Shown: positions 11,652 through 23,364, counted from the first letter of the stretch. The stretch is DNA of 64,000 nt from Coffea arabica (GCF_036785885.1 NC_092312.1:18184001-18248000); one strand, 5' to 3'. The notes: generated by a model from the letters alone, not told the origin. Numbers and translations are program-made.

Positions 11652-14600
11652 CTAAAACTGAGCAAACTTAATGGCTTGCTTGGTCGGTGTTGGGCTGATC
11701 TTATAGTAATTCTGCAAGTATTCCCCGACCACTACTTTCTTATATCCGTGATGATTATTGTTGGACTTCCCATCTTTGAGAGGTTCAATCTCAGCTTCTG
11801 AAGGCGGGTTGTAGAACAATGCAACTGAAAAGCGCTCGACATCCCTTTGGGTAACAGCGCGATGCCAACTGCTCCTGAAGCACCCATTGCTCAATATCTC
11901 CATCAGGTCTCCCACGTTGATTAACAACGCACCGACCGGCCACTGGACCGCGAGCCATTTCATGTCCTTGAACACTTGGAGTCCTCCAGAGGCTTCAAAC
12001 TGCACCAAAACGGAGAGGGCACTAGCATCAGAATGTTCAGTTATTCCCAGAGCCAAGTCAGGCCTCGGGCATGGTGGGTAGTAGTTCACTCTGACGTTGA
12101 CTTCGCTCTTTTCCTCGTCGAACTGTTTTATGAAAATTTGTCTGTCTTCTGATAAGGTTTCGGCAAGAGCACGGAGTAACGAATCGCAGATTTTCCTTGC
12201 TTTCTCTACAAATTTCTCCACTGCTTCCCTGCAATTCATGGTTATGAATGTACTCAGAGGTGCTCCGGCCGGGAGATGATAGAAAATTTTCAAGAATGTC
12301 ACGTATACTCAGGAAGCTTATGTGTCTGAGCAGTCCAGGCCAATGACCTTTTTCCCCTCCAATTTTTCTTGAATTTGAAATAATAAATGTCTCTTATAAA
12401 TGTGAGGAAATAAGCAGGGAAAAGAAAAGGAAAGGCACCAAGACGTGTACGTTATATAAGATGAAAGAGTAACAATAGGATTCGATTAGTCTCGCAATGT
12501 TTGTTTGATTTTAACCATGAACCACATTGTTGTATGACTGTCTCGCGAATCAGCTGGTCAGTTAAGTCTAATTTGATAACACTGGCGGAGAATAATCCTA
12601 AATGTTTTAAGTGTGGCACCATCGGTCGCAAGCTACTAACTTAAGTTCATCTCCATTTGTAGGTTAATTGACTTCTTCTATCTTAAACTAGCCCACGTGT
12701 TTCGATTTAAATTGGGTTACCTAAAGTAGATGTATAGTGGATGCCAGCAAGCAATTCACTAATTCCTGTAATATAACTAATATATAAGTACTGTGTGACG
12801 CATATTATACTATTATTAGGAATTGTTAACCAATAATGCAAGAGAGACATGTCATGACCGTTGTTGCCGGTTTGAAAAAGCAGTATGTTTGATAAAATTG
12901 AAATCTGAATTCATTAACTTATTATATTGTTAAATATTAAATTAAATATATTTGAATGTATATTACATTCAGTAATAAGTGAATAATTTATTACTTATTT
13001 TTGAAAATAAGTTTTATTTAAAAAATTCAGTGATATTTAATTTTTGATTAAAAAACGCGTCTGAACATATTAAGATTTGAATCTATTAAATTTAAATGCT
13101 GAATTGGATTATCAAATAAGGTAATATTTAAAAAGGCGAGTGTTAGACAAGCATTTTGCGTTCGCCTAAACAATATGAAAGCCCTCACAAGTTTTTTTTA
13201 GTATTTAAAAATATAAAAATACAATAATAATATTATGAAAGGGTTCTTTTAACCGGTGCCTATCAATCACTCGTTAATATATCTAAATTTTATCTAACCT
13301 ATTATATATATACACATACGGACAATTATGACCCTTTTTAGCATTTATATACTTTTTCTAATTAATCTTACATTTTCAAAAATCCAACCCCTAAAGTACA
13401 TTTTAACGAGTGGCTAATGCACAAGACTTTTTATAAAAAAATAAAAAAAATTATTAATAAATACAAGAAATTGATAAAAAATTAAGAAAAATTACAAAAC
13501 AAATATTATTGTTATCAAACGCAACTCTGACCCACATACTAGTCATTTAGGCTTAGTTTGGGAGTTTAGGACAAAAAACAAAATAATTATATTTTGACAT
13601 CAAAGAAACAAGTTGTGAATGCTTTTATTTTATATTTTTCCCAAACAATTCAAAAAATAAATGAAATTCTTCCTCGAAAAAGACTGAACAATAATAAGGA
13701 CTAGAAACAAAGATAAGAATAAAGAGTAGAAAAATTAAAAGTTGAAACTTAAAGAAAATGCTCAAAATGCAGAACTCCTAGAAGTCCAGGCAATGGCGGA
13801 GTAATAAAAAATTCTCAAAGGGGGGCAAAATTAACATATATTTTTTTCTTAATTTTTTAAAAAATAGGACGTGTCAGTATTCACGTAACTAGTAGAATTA
13901 ATGCATTTATTTTATAAACAACGTAGAAAAAAAATACTCTAATTTACTCATAAAATTATCATTTTACTTGAAAAAGCATACAAATCCATTTAAAATTGCT
14001 CACAACGGGTCTTCATGGTATGATAATGATGTACAATGCTTTCATTTTAATGCGTAAAATACATCTTTTTCAATGTAATTAGCTAAACAATCATTAATTA
14101 TATAAGATTCTAAATGAATGAGTTAAAAACTATACGAAGCTGCAAAGGACTAAATGAGTGAAACATATGACAAACAAGGCATAAATTACTGCAACTTTCA
14201 AGGGAATCAAATGGCTAGATTATAGATTTAGAAATTTTTCAGTTGTTTAATACTATTTTTCATTAAATTCCAAAACTTGTCCAATGCATACTTCACTTCT
14301 TAACATTTCAGTGGGGGCAAATACAAATATTTTTCTAAATTGCAAAGGTAATAAGGAAAATTTTGGAGGGGGCAGTGGCCCGTGCTGTCCCACTCCTCAT
14401 CTACCGCTAGTTTGGGCAGTCAGTCCTGAACGGCAAACAACACTTGCGACCCATTTAATTTAACAGTAAATCTTATATACACTGACAATCAATAGTGTAT
14501 ATATCATCACCGTTTGATTCATATGTGTAAAAATTAAATTTTAAATTTAAATTTTCAACAGCTGTCATTCATCTAAATGGTGATAGTGTATATATTATTT

Positions 14601-15405
14601 GTTAGTGCAGAAAAGATTAATCCTTAATTTAAACCAGCCTTTATGACATGAACAATAGTCAATCAAAAAGGACAACCCTTTCTTTGTTGATGAGTTATAT
14701 GTAGAATGTTCAATGTCATTGATCAGGTCAAGAAACATAAGAATGTCCAGGGCAACGATGCTGTTTGTAGATATGTCTTGTTTCTGGGTTGTTGTTTCCA
14801 CAGAAGAAGTCAAGTTACCTGAAGTTCGGAGGATTTTGAGGCCAGACACGGAGTCCTTGGGTAGCATCCCTGGGAGCAGCCTTCATTGTTAAACGATCGA
14901 TCCAATCCAAAGGCTGATCTTCTGACTTCACAAAGTTCCGCCCATACCCCATGTTGTCAACACTAAGATATGATCCAACGCTAGCTTTCTTTTCTTGAAA
15001 TGACAGCCCAAAGAACCCTTTCACCACATCCTTCACCTCATCCAAAATTTTGGGCTCTATTCCATGCTTTTCGATCAAGAACATACCCCAATCCTTAGCA
15101 GCACCGGCCAACTTGGTTAACTCCCGGTCACGGTCCTCCAAATCGTCCCCCAATTGAATTTTGCTCATGTCTATACAAGGAAGAGGATCAGGAACTTCGA
15201 TGTGGCTAATTTCATGCAGCTCTGAAGATGGTGCAGCGATTGGATCAGCTGTTGGCGACTCCCTGATGAACCTCTCGGGCAAGAAATCGAGCCGTTGACG
15301 CGCAAGTTCCTGCACCACAGGCACTCTAGAATTTCGTAGCACGCCGTTTTGGTCTATGAACTTGGCTTCATGGAAAGCTACATGGTTGTTGATGTCCATG
15401 GCCAT
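11652..15405 (-). CDS. 2-oxoglutarate/Fe(II)-dependent dioxygenase (DOXC, SRG1-like)
   Basis: Soluble plant dioxygenases of this class oxidise small metabolites (flavonoids, alkaloids, hormones) using 2-oxoglutarate, O2 and Fe(II). Predicted exons are 15405-14819 and 12228-11652, joined in phase 2 within an Arg codon, giving 387 aa. The amino-terminal DIOX_N domain ends near residue 195 (GMFLIEKHGI, WPQNPPNFRE). The catalytic 2OG-FeII_Oxy domain follows. Iron ligands are H261 and D263 (GITEHSDAS) and H318 (SSWHRAVT). The 2-oxoglutarate-binding R328-x-S330 is present (ERFSVALFYNPP), as is NYYPPCP. All catalytic residues are intact, so it looks functional. The single 2.59 kb intron (12229-14818) contains several small transposons. 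Most relatives have two or three introns, so intron loss is possible. The substrate cannot be told from sequence. The wording is closest to the SRG1/norcoclaurine-synthase-like group from memory. Confidence 0.9.
12887..13120. mobile_element. MITE, TTTGATAA family, copy 1, inside dioxygenase intron
   Basis: The ends are inverted (GTTTGATAAAATTGAAATC on the left, GGATTATCAAATAAG on the right). The interior shares ATATTTGAATGTAT and ACGCGTCTGAACATATTAAG-like boxes with the copy at 31460-31711. Non-coding. Superfamily uncertain. Confidence 0.6.
14464..14623. mobile_element. 160-bp Mutator-like MITE inside dioxygenase intron
   Basis: It is flanked by the 9-bp direct repeat TTAATTTAA (14455-14463 and 14624-14632). 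Inverted ends carry TATACACTGACAATCAATAG on the left and the matching GATAGTGTATATATTA arm on the right. It is homologous to 48334-48485. Target duplications of 9-10 bp point to the Mutator superfamily. Confidence 0.75.
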
Positions 15406-16910
15406 TTTTCCTTATCAGAGGAACCGATTATCTTTTTTATGTGCTTGTCTTCAGCTAATGGCGGCGTAGGGCTCGGTAAATTCTCAGCACTCAGCAGCTC
15501 TGTAATGGCAATTCTCCAAGTGTCATCACTTAGACGTTGACACGTGACTGCTAATGAATATTGGTACACCAACCTTTTGTAATTGTTAAACTCAAACAAT
15601 TCATCTTTACTGCCTTCGTACATATTGCTTTGCAATACACTTTTGGTTCTATACTACCTAAAAGTTTACTATTAACTTACACTATTTATTTCATTCAAAT
15701 GACTGATAATATTTTTGGACGACAAGGATACCATCAACTAAAGTTTATCAGGTGTACTTATCATTCAAAGAAATACTCATTTGATTAATTAAAGTTTTTA
15801 TTTTATTTTATAAAAATAAGAATTATTTTATTAATAAAAAATATTAAAACCACATTTATTATACCTCCTGACCCGGCAGTGAATCTGGCAGAGGGACTAG
15901 GTGAACGGCCAATCTAAAAGAGAAATTTCCTATTTTGCTTCATTATTTAGATGACATTTGGGATTTCAATCTTTTCAATTACTGGGATTAGTTCAATGAC
16001 AAGAGGAAGCCTCTCAGAGTTCTCCTTGCCGTCATTCAAATTTTGGGTTTAACCGCTGGGGGATAGAAAAGGTGTGGCGTGGAATAAGGATTAAAAAAAA
16101 GGTTAATTACATTTACCTCCCCTGAGGTTTGACCATATTACCAATCAATCCCTGTAATTTGTCCAAATAACGGTCTCACCCTTTGAATGATCAAACGTTT
16201 AACAAAAACCCCCTTAATGCCGAAAATGCCCTTATTGAGGCCATGTTGCATTAAAAAAAGAACATATTTTTATGTTATTAACCCTGAAGTAATCCAAAAA
16301 AATAGAAAAAAGTTTTTGCTTATTATTTTATAAAAATCATATCTTTGCTTCCATAAATAGTTTTGAATCAATAATTATTTTAAATCTTAAAAATGAATAT
16401 TAAAAATTAGATAAATTGAAAGAAAAATAAAAAAGAAGCAATTATTTTAAATCCTCAAGTATGGTTCGAATTTGTGGTTCAAGGCATGTTGCGGAGAGCA
16501 CAAGGCATACACAGCCTATTCTAGTTTCGCAAGTTTTCAGCTACAGGCGTATGTTGCCCCATCCTCCGGCCCGTTTTAAGGCGGGGGAAATATTTTGCCC
16601 CGCGCCCCATTGCCATTCCTGATCACTTCAACAATACTGAAAGTCGAACGAAACCCGGAGAAGCATTAGAACGTCCGATTTATGTGGGCCGAAATCATCG
16701 ACCAATTTGGTGAGCCCAACAAATCTCAGACTGTTGGCTGTTGCCAATTAAGAGCCCAGTGGGGACACCTTCCAGTCTACCGTAGGTCTTGGCATTTACA
16801 AGAGCGTCACCGTTTCACCGCAATAAAATGAAGAAACAAACAGGACGCTGAAGCAAAATTGTGCTACTACTTCGTTAACTTCATGACCTTCTTACCCTTA
16901 AAAAACTAAT
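15406..16910. other. Intergenic region upstream of the dioxygenase gene
   Basis: The first few hundred bases should hold the dioxygenase promoter. At about 16100-16250 there is a GGTTAATTACATTTACCTCC-type end typical of plant Mutator-like elements, but no matching second end was found nearby, so it is probably a solo or truncated end. No gene is seen. Confidence 0.45.
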
Positions 16911-17275
16911 AGCTAGTTTGGGAGTTTATGATAGAAAAGAAAAAAAAAAAAAGAGATTTTAACGTTGTTTAGGTGTTTAAAGAAAGATGTGGAAAGATTT
17001 TGAATATATATATATATCATTAAAAATTTGTTCACTAATCATTTAACAACACAATTGGCATTTTGAAAAAAAATTTTTGCCACTCTTCCACTTTCCGTCC
17101 AAATTAGGCCAAAATGGACAAAAAGTTTTTCTCTACCATAGCCTCAAAACGGATCTGATCAAATCAGCCCATTTCTCTTCTTTTTAGACATCAAGAATCT
17201 TTCAATCGGTGGAAAATTAATTCCCTCTATCACTTTCTTTTCCTTTTTGGCCAAATCTCGTCTCCCAAACTCACT
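16911..17275. mobile_element. MITE, GCTAGTTTGGGAGTT family, copy 2
   Basis: The left end AGCTAGTTTGGGAGTTTATG and the right end CGTCTCCCAAACTCACTA are inverted. The interior aligns with 6285-6682 (a GATAGAAAAGAAAA start and a GTTGTTTAGGTGTTTA box). Non-coding. Confidence 0.7.
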
Positions 17276-19066
17276 ATAAAAGAAAAATAACTGCTTTTTT
17301 TTTTTTTGGGTAACCTTGGATTTACAAAACTGGTCTTATTGTGGTCCTAAAAAAGAAGAAAAAAAAAACGTTGTGTTTATTGAATGTACTGAGTCGGTAG
17401 CACGCTTGTGCTTCTTTGTTCACAGGTTTCAAGTGGAGCAAACCCAATCCACTTGGATGAGATGGGTTGCAACCTCTTGAGTCGCTGCATCGTCCACCGG
17501 CTGGCTTGCAAGCGATACAAAATAGGCGGCCTCCTTTTCCTTTTTTTTTTTTTAATTAAACAGAAATGAGAATCAGGATCAACTCCCACACTGGCCCGGA
17601 ACTGGTCCAATGTAGCGGCTGTCTCTTTTTTGTTTTTCGGGCCTAAAAGGCCATAAAATTCCTGACCAAAAATTTGAGCCCCGTCCACAAATAAGGGGCA
17701 AAAATGGAACGCGAGGCCATCTTGGTCATTTCAGAACTGGAAAAAAATTGGGTAGACCGGGTCTACCGGCTAGACTGTAGACCCTGTGAACAAGAAGTAG
17801 GCACGTGGCTGCTTCGAATTTTAATACCAAAAGGCTATTAAAAATTTATTAGATCTTTCGTTTTCTACATCTCTTTCTTCCCACTAGAGAGCTCTTGGAA
17901 CCTCAAGATAAACCTTTGCAAGATACATGAGAACCCTACTCAGATGGTTGAGGAGTTTCAATTAAGAACCGCCCGATCCGTAAGTGCCGCCATGCACCAG
18001 ATTCACCCAAGCTGTTGCCAATTAGATCACCGCTCCTACTCGTCCCGATGCAGCGCTGGCAGCCGTGCGAGCAAGCAGCCAATTATTATTATTTTTTTTT
18101 TTCTTGTTTGAGATTCCTGGCCTGCAATCGGGCTTAGTACCTTATATTTTACCGGAGCCAAGTTGACCGGTGGCCCAAGATTAATAAGAGCACCAATTAT
18201 CAAGTGATGGTCCCATGTATGAGCTGGGATAGGACACCGGCACCTTTTAATGCCTCAAATCAAGATGTACGAGTCATGCTCGTGCTCGTGCATGCATTCG
18301 AAGAAACATCCCAACTTCTTTTTAACTTCTCCTAACCATTTTTTTGCCGATGATAACAATTCGATCGGCTATTAATAACGAGTGATCCAAGAGACAAGAG
18401 GAGCACATGATAGAGCTTTTAACGTTTGACTGGGACAGAGAGGGACGAAGAAACCAAAGCCACTGGCTAGTCGCACGAGCTGCATCCCTTTTGATTAAAT
18501 TTGGCCGGCAGACAGCAGCGAACGGACTATATTTCAGTGGCAGTACAGATATGGTAATAATTTTGATCATGTTCAAAAACAACCCATTAATCAATAACCC
18601 TTTGTTCTGGTGGCCGGGAAGTTTTCAAGTTCAATAAACTGCAGCAATTTGTGTGTGCGCCCGTGTGTTGGCAGTGGCACTCCTTTCTAAAAATCTTCAT
18701 GCGTCTTGGCGAGTTCAAAATGCCAAACTCGAGCTCGAGTTAAAAAAAATAATTATTTTTTAATAAATAATAAAATATTAGGAATATATATATGTAATTT
18801 TAATATTAAAATAAAAAAATATATAATTGAGCTCGCGAGCCACTCAACGAGTTTGATATTGATCGAGCTCATATTCGAGCCGTTCGCGATCGATTCATTT
18901 GCAGTCCTAGTCTCATGTTTTTCTCATTTGAGATTAACACATGTGCTTATGTAAACAAATCAATTGTATGCCCAAGTTTGCCTATAAACATAGCAGCTTA
19001 GGGTTTGCAATGGTCTGCTTGGGGCAAAACCTATTTCCTGTTAGCTTATATATGAATCTCTACTTA
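17276..19066. other. Intergenic region with a GAGCTCG-rich repeat remnant
   Basis: No gene is supported. Between about 18707 and 18910 lies an AT-rich core bounded by GC-rich inverted motifs (AACTCGAGCTCGAG on the left, GAGCTCGCGAGCC and GATCGAGCTC on the right). This resembles a dispersed non-autonomous transposon, but its borders are unclear. A minus-strand 103-aa frame at 17377-17688 has no recognisable features. Confidence 0.4.
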
Positions 19067-20046
19067 GGTGGCATTTGGTTCGCATGTTGGAATCGGATTC
19101 GGATTCGGAATCATTCATTCTGGATTTGGAATGAAATCAATTATTACAATACATTTGTTTGGTTTAGTGCCAGGAATGTATATCATTACTATAGTTAATG
19201 TTTGGTTCGTTGGCTCTTTGTAAATGAGGTATAAGAAATTTTCACTAACTAAATATATTAATATAAATGTATTAGTAAATTTAGTATAACTAATTAATAA
19301 TTTCTATTAGTAAACATGTATAATTATTAATATAATTGATAATATCAATTATATTACAGAGATTAATACACATTATATAATACATATAACTAATAATAAT
19401 ATTATTATAAGTTTGTAACTAATTAAATTAAATATTATATATAATTAAATATAAATATACAAATGTTACAATATAAATACATAATTATAATTATATAATA
19501 TATACAAATATTAATTATAAAAATATTTTATATAAATATAATATATATTACATATTAAATATAGTTATTATTATACATTATTTTATTTAAAATAATAAAT
19601 ATAAATATATAATTTATTAATATTATATACATGTATATATTATAATTATATGCACATATAATATACATTTATAAATATACATATATATTATATAAATATA
19701 TTATTATATATAATAATATATTTATAATATATATTATATAAATATAATTATATTTAACTAAATAATTATAATATATAATTATATAATATTTTAATAAAAT
19801 ATTATATTATATAAATGTATATAATATAATATATATAAATATTAATTGTACTAAATATTATGTAATTATAAGATTTAGGAATCACACTTGGGTTTTGGAT
19901 AAAACCCACCAACTTACTAAGGAATGGTGGAATGCTAAATTTTTAGAAATCATTCCAAAATTTTAATTCCGATAATAGTGAACCAAACATGAATTATGGG
20001 GTTTATTCCAATTCCCCATTCCAAAACCCTTTTACCAAACGCCACC
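19067..20046. mobile_element. PIF/Harbinger (Tourist-like) non-autonomous element, 980 bp
   Basis: It is flanked by TTA on both sides (19064-19066 and 20047-20049), the target preference of PIF/Harbinger. The terminal inverted repeats are GGTGGCATTTGGTTCG and, inward from the right, GGTGGCGTTTGGTAAA. Subterminal arms also pair (GGAATCGGATTCGG and TTCCAATTCCCCATTCC regions). The core (about 19230-19870) is nearly pure A/T with no coding capacity. Confidence 0.85.
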
Positions 20047-20976
20047 TTAATTGTGGCTTAATCTTGGAATCAATGGGCAAAGAGGAATTTAGCTAGCGAT
20101 GGTTATTTTCGTTAGTTAACAAATGTTTTGATCTGATCAATGTTGAAGAACACATGTACATGCCTCATTGTGCTTGTCAATTCTGAGAGAAAGGAAAAAT
20201 AAAGGATTAATTTTCTATTGAACCACAGAGAGGCAGAATATCTTTGGGAGGAGTTCCAACTTCCTTTTAGAATTTGATTTTCACGGGCACAGGGGAATGA
20301 GTAACCAGTGCACGTTGGAACGAGTAGCCCGAAAAAACACAACAAATCTTGACAGGTTCTAATTAAAAATTTTGAGGGCATAAAAAAGCAAAATTAGATT
20401 GAAATGTGTGCGCACGTGCAAACATGTGTGTGTGAAATCTGTGGAAGCTCCTCCTAATGCACACGTGCATACATGTGTGTGTGAGTGCGTGAAAAACTGA
20501 GAGCAGGAAAGAGGAAGAAGCTAATGAAGGCCTAAAAGGGAAGAGAAGATGGCTCAGTGGTGTTCACTCACTGTGACTGTCACTGAGGCAGGCAGATGAT
20601 TTTGCAGACTTTCTTGGCAAGCAGTAGTACTGCTGTTGACGAGGGCCGATTTTTAAGACATAATCCGCTGTGTCTTAAGCACACCACATCAGTTGTTCCT
20701 TTCAAAGCATGACCATTTGGACTGATCAGACAGAATCTGCATTTTTTTTTCTTTCTTTTTTTTTTTTCTATATTACATGTACAATCCAATATGTAGGAGT
20801 AATATTATACTATACCAGGCCACTTGCATTCAATCCCAGTGAATATTAACTTCTTCATTACTGCTTCTTTTGTTTTGTGGAGTCAGATTTTTCTTGAACA
20901 ACTAGCTAGCTAGCAGTCAAAGGATGCCTTTCGTTGACTGACTATCCAAAACTAAATCCCTTTTGCTTTCCTTATC
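20047..20976. other. Intergenic region, no gene recognised
   Basis: It contains GTGTGTGTG/ACACGTGCA-type short repeats near 20405-20490 and a TC-rich tract at 20745-20770. Minus-strand frames of 69-89 aa show no family features. Confidence 0.4.
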
Positions 20977-21179
20977 GGAAAAAGTGTTCAAATGGCCCTT
21001 CAACTCTTTTTCAGCTAAAATTTTAGCCCTTTAAAAATTAATGATAAAGTTTTGACTGTCAATCTAATAAAATAGCATATTTGTGACCATTCTATCAAAT
21101 TCAGTAGTTAAAATTGATGGGAAGTATCATATAGTGCGACGCGTGGCCAAATATCAAGGGCATTATGGTCTCTTTTCCA

Positions 21180-21706
21180 GGGAACTTTGACCTGAGCTGG
21201 GGATGACAATTTTTAAAGTGGTAGTATTCTTAGTCCCGTGTTCGAAACTTGGGAAAGATCCATCACCAATGTCAACCCCGTGGAAGAGTACGGAAACATT
21301 GATGGGATCTAAAAGAACTTGATTTTCTTATTAGGGTTTGCGGGCAACGAGCGTGAAGTTGAATTTGGAGTTGACCCCCGTAGAGGTGAAGTTGAAGTGG
21401 GACAGTTGAAGGGAGGAGACGTTGAAGTTGGGGCGGTGGGGATGGTAGATAACCCAGAAGACGGCCCCGGCTACGGTGACGAGGACAAGGATGAAGATGA
21501 TGAAGAGGGTTGTCCAGAGGCAGCAGGAACAGCAGCAGTTGCGGCGGTGGCAATGCTTGCTGAGTGATTGGGGGCGGTAGACAAGGGCGCGTGGTGTTAT
21601 TATAGAGCTTGCCTTTGGTGGGTGGAAATGTTGAGTTTGCAGCTGCAACGGTGGTAGTGGTGCCGTTGACAGCGGGCTTAGCTGCCGGGTATACTCTATC
21701 TGCCAT
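21180..21706 (-). pseudogene. Captured NHL/LEA-2 (NDR1/HIN1-like) gene fragment, frameshifted
   Basis: The translation starts MADRVYPAAKPAVNG, the usual start of one plant NHL subgroup. It then shifts frame near 21585 into a CCCSCCLWTTLF cytosolic Cys-rich patch, a membrane segment (about 20 hydrophobic residues ending AGAVFWVIY) and the start of the LEA-2 domain (FNVSSLQLSHFNFTSTGVNS). Two further, mutually compensating shifts lie near 21325-21340 and introduce two stops. After these the frame reads DPINVSVLFHGVDIGDGSFP, then SFEHGTKNTTTLKIVI up to the inverted repeat at about 21180. The rest of the LEA-2 domain, roughly 70-80 residues, is missing. Intact relatives are single-exon plasma-membrane proteins linked to defence and cold responses. 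This copy cannot make one. Confidence 0.85.
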
Positions 21707-21898
21707 CGTTTTGGTTTAACACTCTGTTGTTCCGGTCCCTCTCTTATATGGCTTGGCTTCTCTCTCTCTCTTTCTTTCTCTTTCTAGTCTCTATTGACTG
21801 CTGAACTGTATTTGGAATAGGATTTTTCTTTCTTGAATGGATATAAATATAGGCACAAATGCTATGTGTCTATACTCTACATTTAGATTGCAAGAAAG

Positions 21899-22263
21899 AA
21901 ATGGGGAAGGAAAGAGATGTTTTGAATGGAGAAAAATCATTGTTGAGAATAATTGTTAAGAATGGAGGTTTGATTTTGATACTTGATGTTTTGAAGTGCG
22001 GACCGAAAGTGGTAGCTCGACAGCATGCAGCTGGTGCATTCTTTTACCTTGCTTCAGTTGAAGAATACCGGCAACTAATTGGGAAGATTCCAGATGCAAT
22101 TCCTTCTCTAGTGGAGCTCCTCAGGGATGAGACAGATCGTGGCAAGAAGAATGTACTTGTCACAATATTCGCCCTCCTCCTATGTCCTGAGAACCACAGG
22201 AGAGTGTTTGCTGCTGGATTAGTCCCATTGCTGAAGCAAGAGCAATGGCAGCAGTGGCGGTGA
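21899..22263 (+). pseudogene. Captured ARM-repeat fragment of a PUB18/19-like U-box E3 ligase gene
   Basis: The open frame encodes ARM repeats with KCGPKVVARQHAAGAFFYLA, EEYRQLIGKIPDAIPSLVEL and PENHRRVFAAGLVPLL, matching the middle of U-box/ARM proteins such as Arabidopsis PUB18/PUB19. The amino-terminal region, the U-box and the last ARM repeats are absent. The frame ends in unrelated Gln/Trp-rich residues just before the inverted repeat. Intact proteins are about 650-700 aa ubiquitin ligases of abscisic-acid and drought signalling. The fragment is at most 121 aa, lies inside the Pack-MULE, and runs divergently from the NHL fragment. Assignment to PUB18/19 rather than another ARM protein is from memory of the motif wording. 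Confidence 0.75.
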
Positions 22264-22517
22264 CACTGGTGGTGGGATGGTAGAGAGGTCGGTGGGGCGG
22301 AGGTGCTTGGTAAACCATTCAGAAACTATAATACCCTTGATATTTGGTCGCGCATCTCACGAGATGATACTTTTTGTTAATTTTAACTGTTGGATTTGAC
22401 AGAAGGGTCACGAATATGCTATTTTATTAGATCGAGAGCCAAACTTTTATTGTTAATTATTGAAGGGCTAAAATTTTACCTGTGAGTGAATTGAAGGGCT
22501 ATCGGGACTCTTTTTTC

Positions 22518-23364
22518 TTTCTTATTTAATTAGTTGTCCATGATGGTCTACTAAATCTGAACTACCCCTTCCTTCACCTAAATCTATCGATAAAACACAA
22601 TACTAGTACTACATGAAGAAACTAATAAGCTGCAATGGATTTGGTAGATGTACCAGATATATAGGTCAAACGACATGTGGCACTCAACTCTCAAACGAAG
22701 GGGGAAAAAAAAGAAAAAGATAAACAAGAATCCTACTTATGGTTTTGTGTAGTGATACTTAAAACATGTGTAGTAGAAAAATATAAGGTTCCGAATATAA
22801 AGAAAAAAAGAAAAGAAAAGGATGTAGATAGAAAGGGCAGAGACAGAGAAAGCAATATATTAGTACATAGGTGCGGTAGATGGTAAGAGAGTGAGTGATA
22901 GGTGTCCAAATACTGAGGAAGGGAAGATGGAGGTGTACCGTAGCCTGTAAAAAGCAGCGTACAATTCTGCTTCGCTGTCCAGCATGTGAAGGAGTTGTGG
23001 TTCCGTTCTCCCATTCATTCGTTCATTCATTCGTTCGTTCATTCATTCCCTTTCTGTCTCTCTCTCTTTCTCAGCATTTGCCAGTACTGTTGTTGCTACC
23101 ATTAAACCCAAGCCCAACTGGCACCTTTTGGTTCACTCTCATTGAGAGCCAGCCGAACGGGGTACGTCAGGACAAAACAGGTCTAAGATTTGAGCCTGAT
23201 TCTCTCCTTTGGTCTTTTCCTCCTCCTCCACCTCCTCCTCTTCTTCTGCTTTTTCTTGAATACAGAGGAGCCAAATTTAGCTGGTTTTCTCTCTTCATTT
23301 TTTTTTCTTTTCTCTCTTGATTCACTCAGTCCAGAAAGAAAGAAAGAATTAGTAACAGAAAAAA
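22518..23364 (+). other. Upstream region of the SOFL gene
   Basis: It holds the likely promoter and 5' UTR of the gene at 23365. Long pyrimidine tracts (CTCTCTCTTTCTC and TCCTCCTCCACCTCCTCC) precede the start codon. No other gene is seen. Confidence 0.5.
23012..23049. repeat. ATTC/GTTC tetranucleotide microsatellite
   Basis: About nine units of CATT/CGTT-type tetranucleotide lie roughly 315-350 nt upstream of the SOFL start codon, probably in the promoter or leader. Confidence 0.9.

Larger units (their letters stand above)
20977..22517. mobile_element. Pack-MULE-like element carrying two host gene fragments
   Basis: About 190 bp at 20985-21175 reappears in inverted orientation at 22325-22510. 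Shared boxes include AAAATTTTAGCCCTT, ATCTAATAAAATAGCATATT and CCAAATATCAAGGG. The extreme ends are GGAAAAAGTG on the left and, inward from the right, GAAAAAAGAG. The flanks CTTTCCTTAT and CTTTCTTATT may be a decayed 9-10 bp target duplication. Long inverted repeats around captured gene pieces with no transposase is the definition of a Pack-MULE. The cargo is a broken NHL/LEA-2 gene (-) and a U-box/ARM fragment (+), back to back. The central 190 bp (21707-21898), with a CT-rich tract and a TATATGG string, probably derives from the NHL gene's promoter and leader. Identity between the arms is clear but imperfect, so insertion is not recent. Borders are accurate to a few bases. Confidence 0.8.

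Noticed and set aside
13549-13800. Third copy of the GCTAGTTTGGGAGTT MITE in the dioxygenase intron
   Set aside because: Only the left end (TTAGTTTGGGAGTTTAGG) is convincing. The interior and right end do not match.
17377-17688. 103-aa minus-strand frame
   Set aside because: Contains a lysine run from poly-T sequence and shows no family similarity.
18707-18910. Autonomous transposon around the GAGCTCG motifs
   Set aside because: No coding sequence and no defined ends; kept only as a possible remnant.
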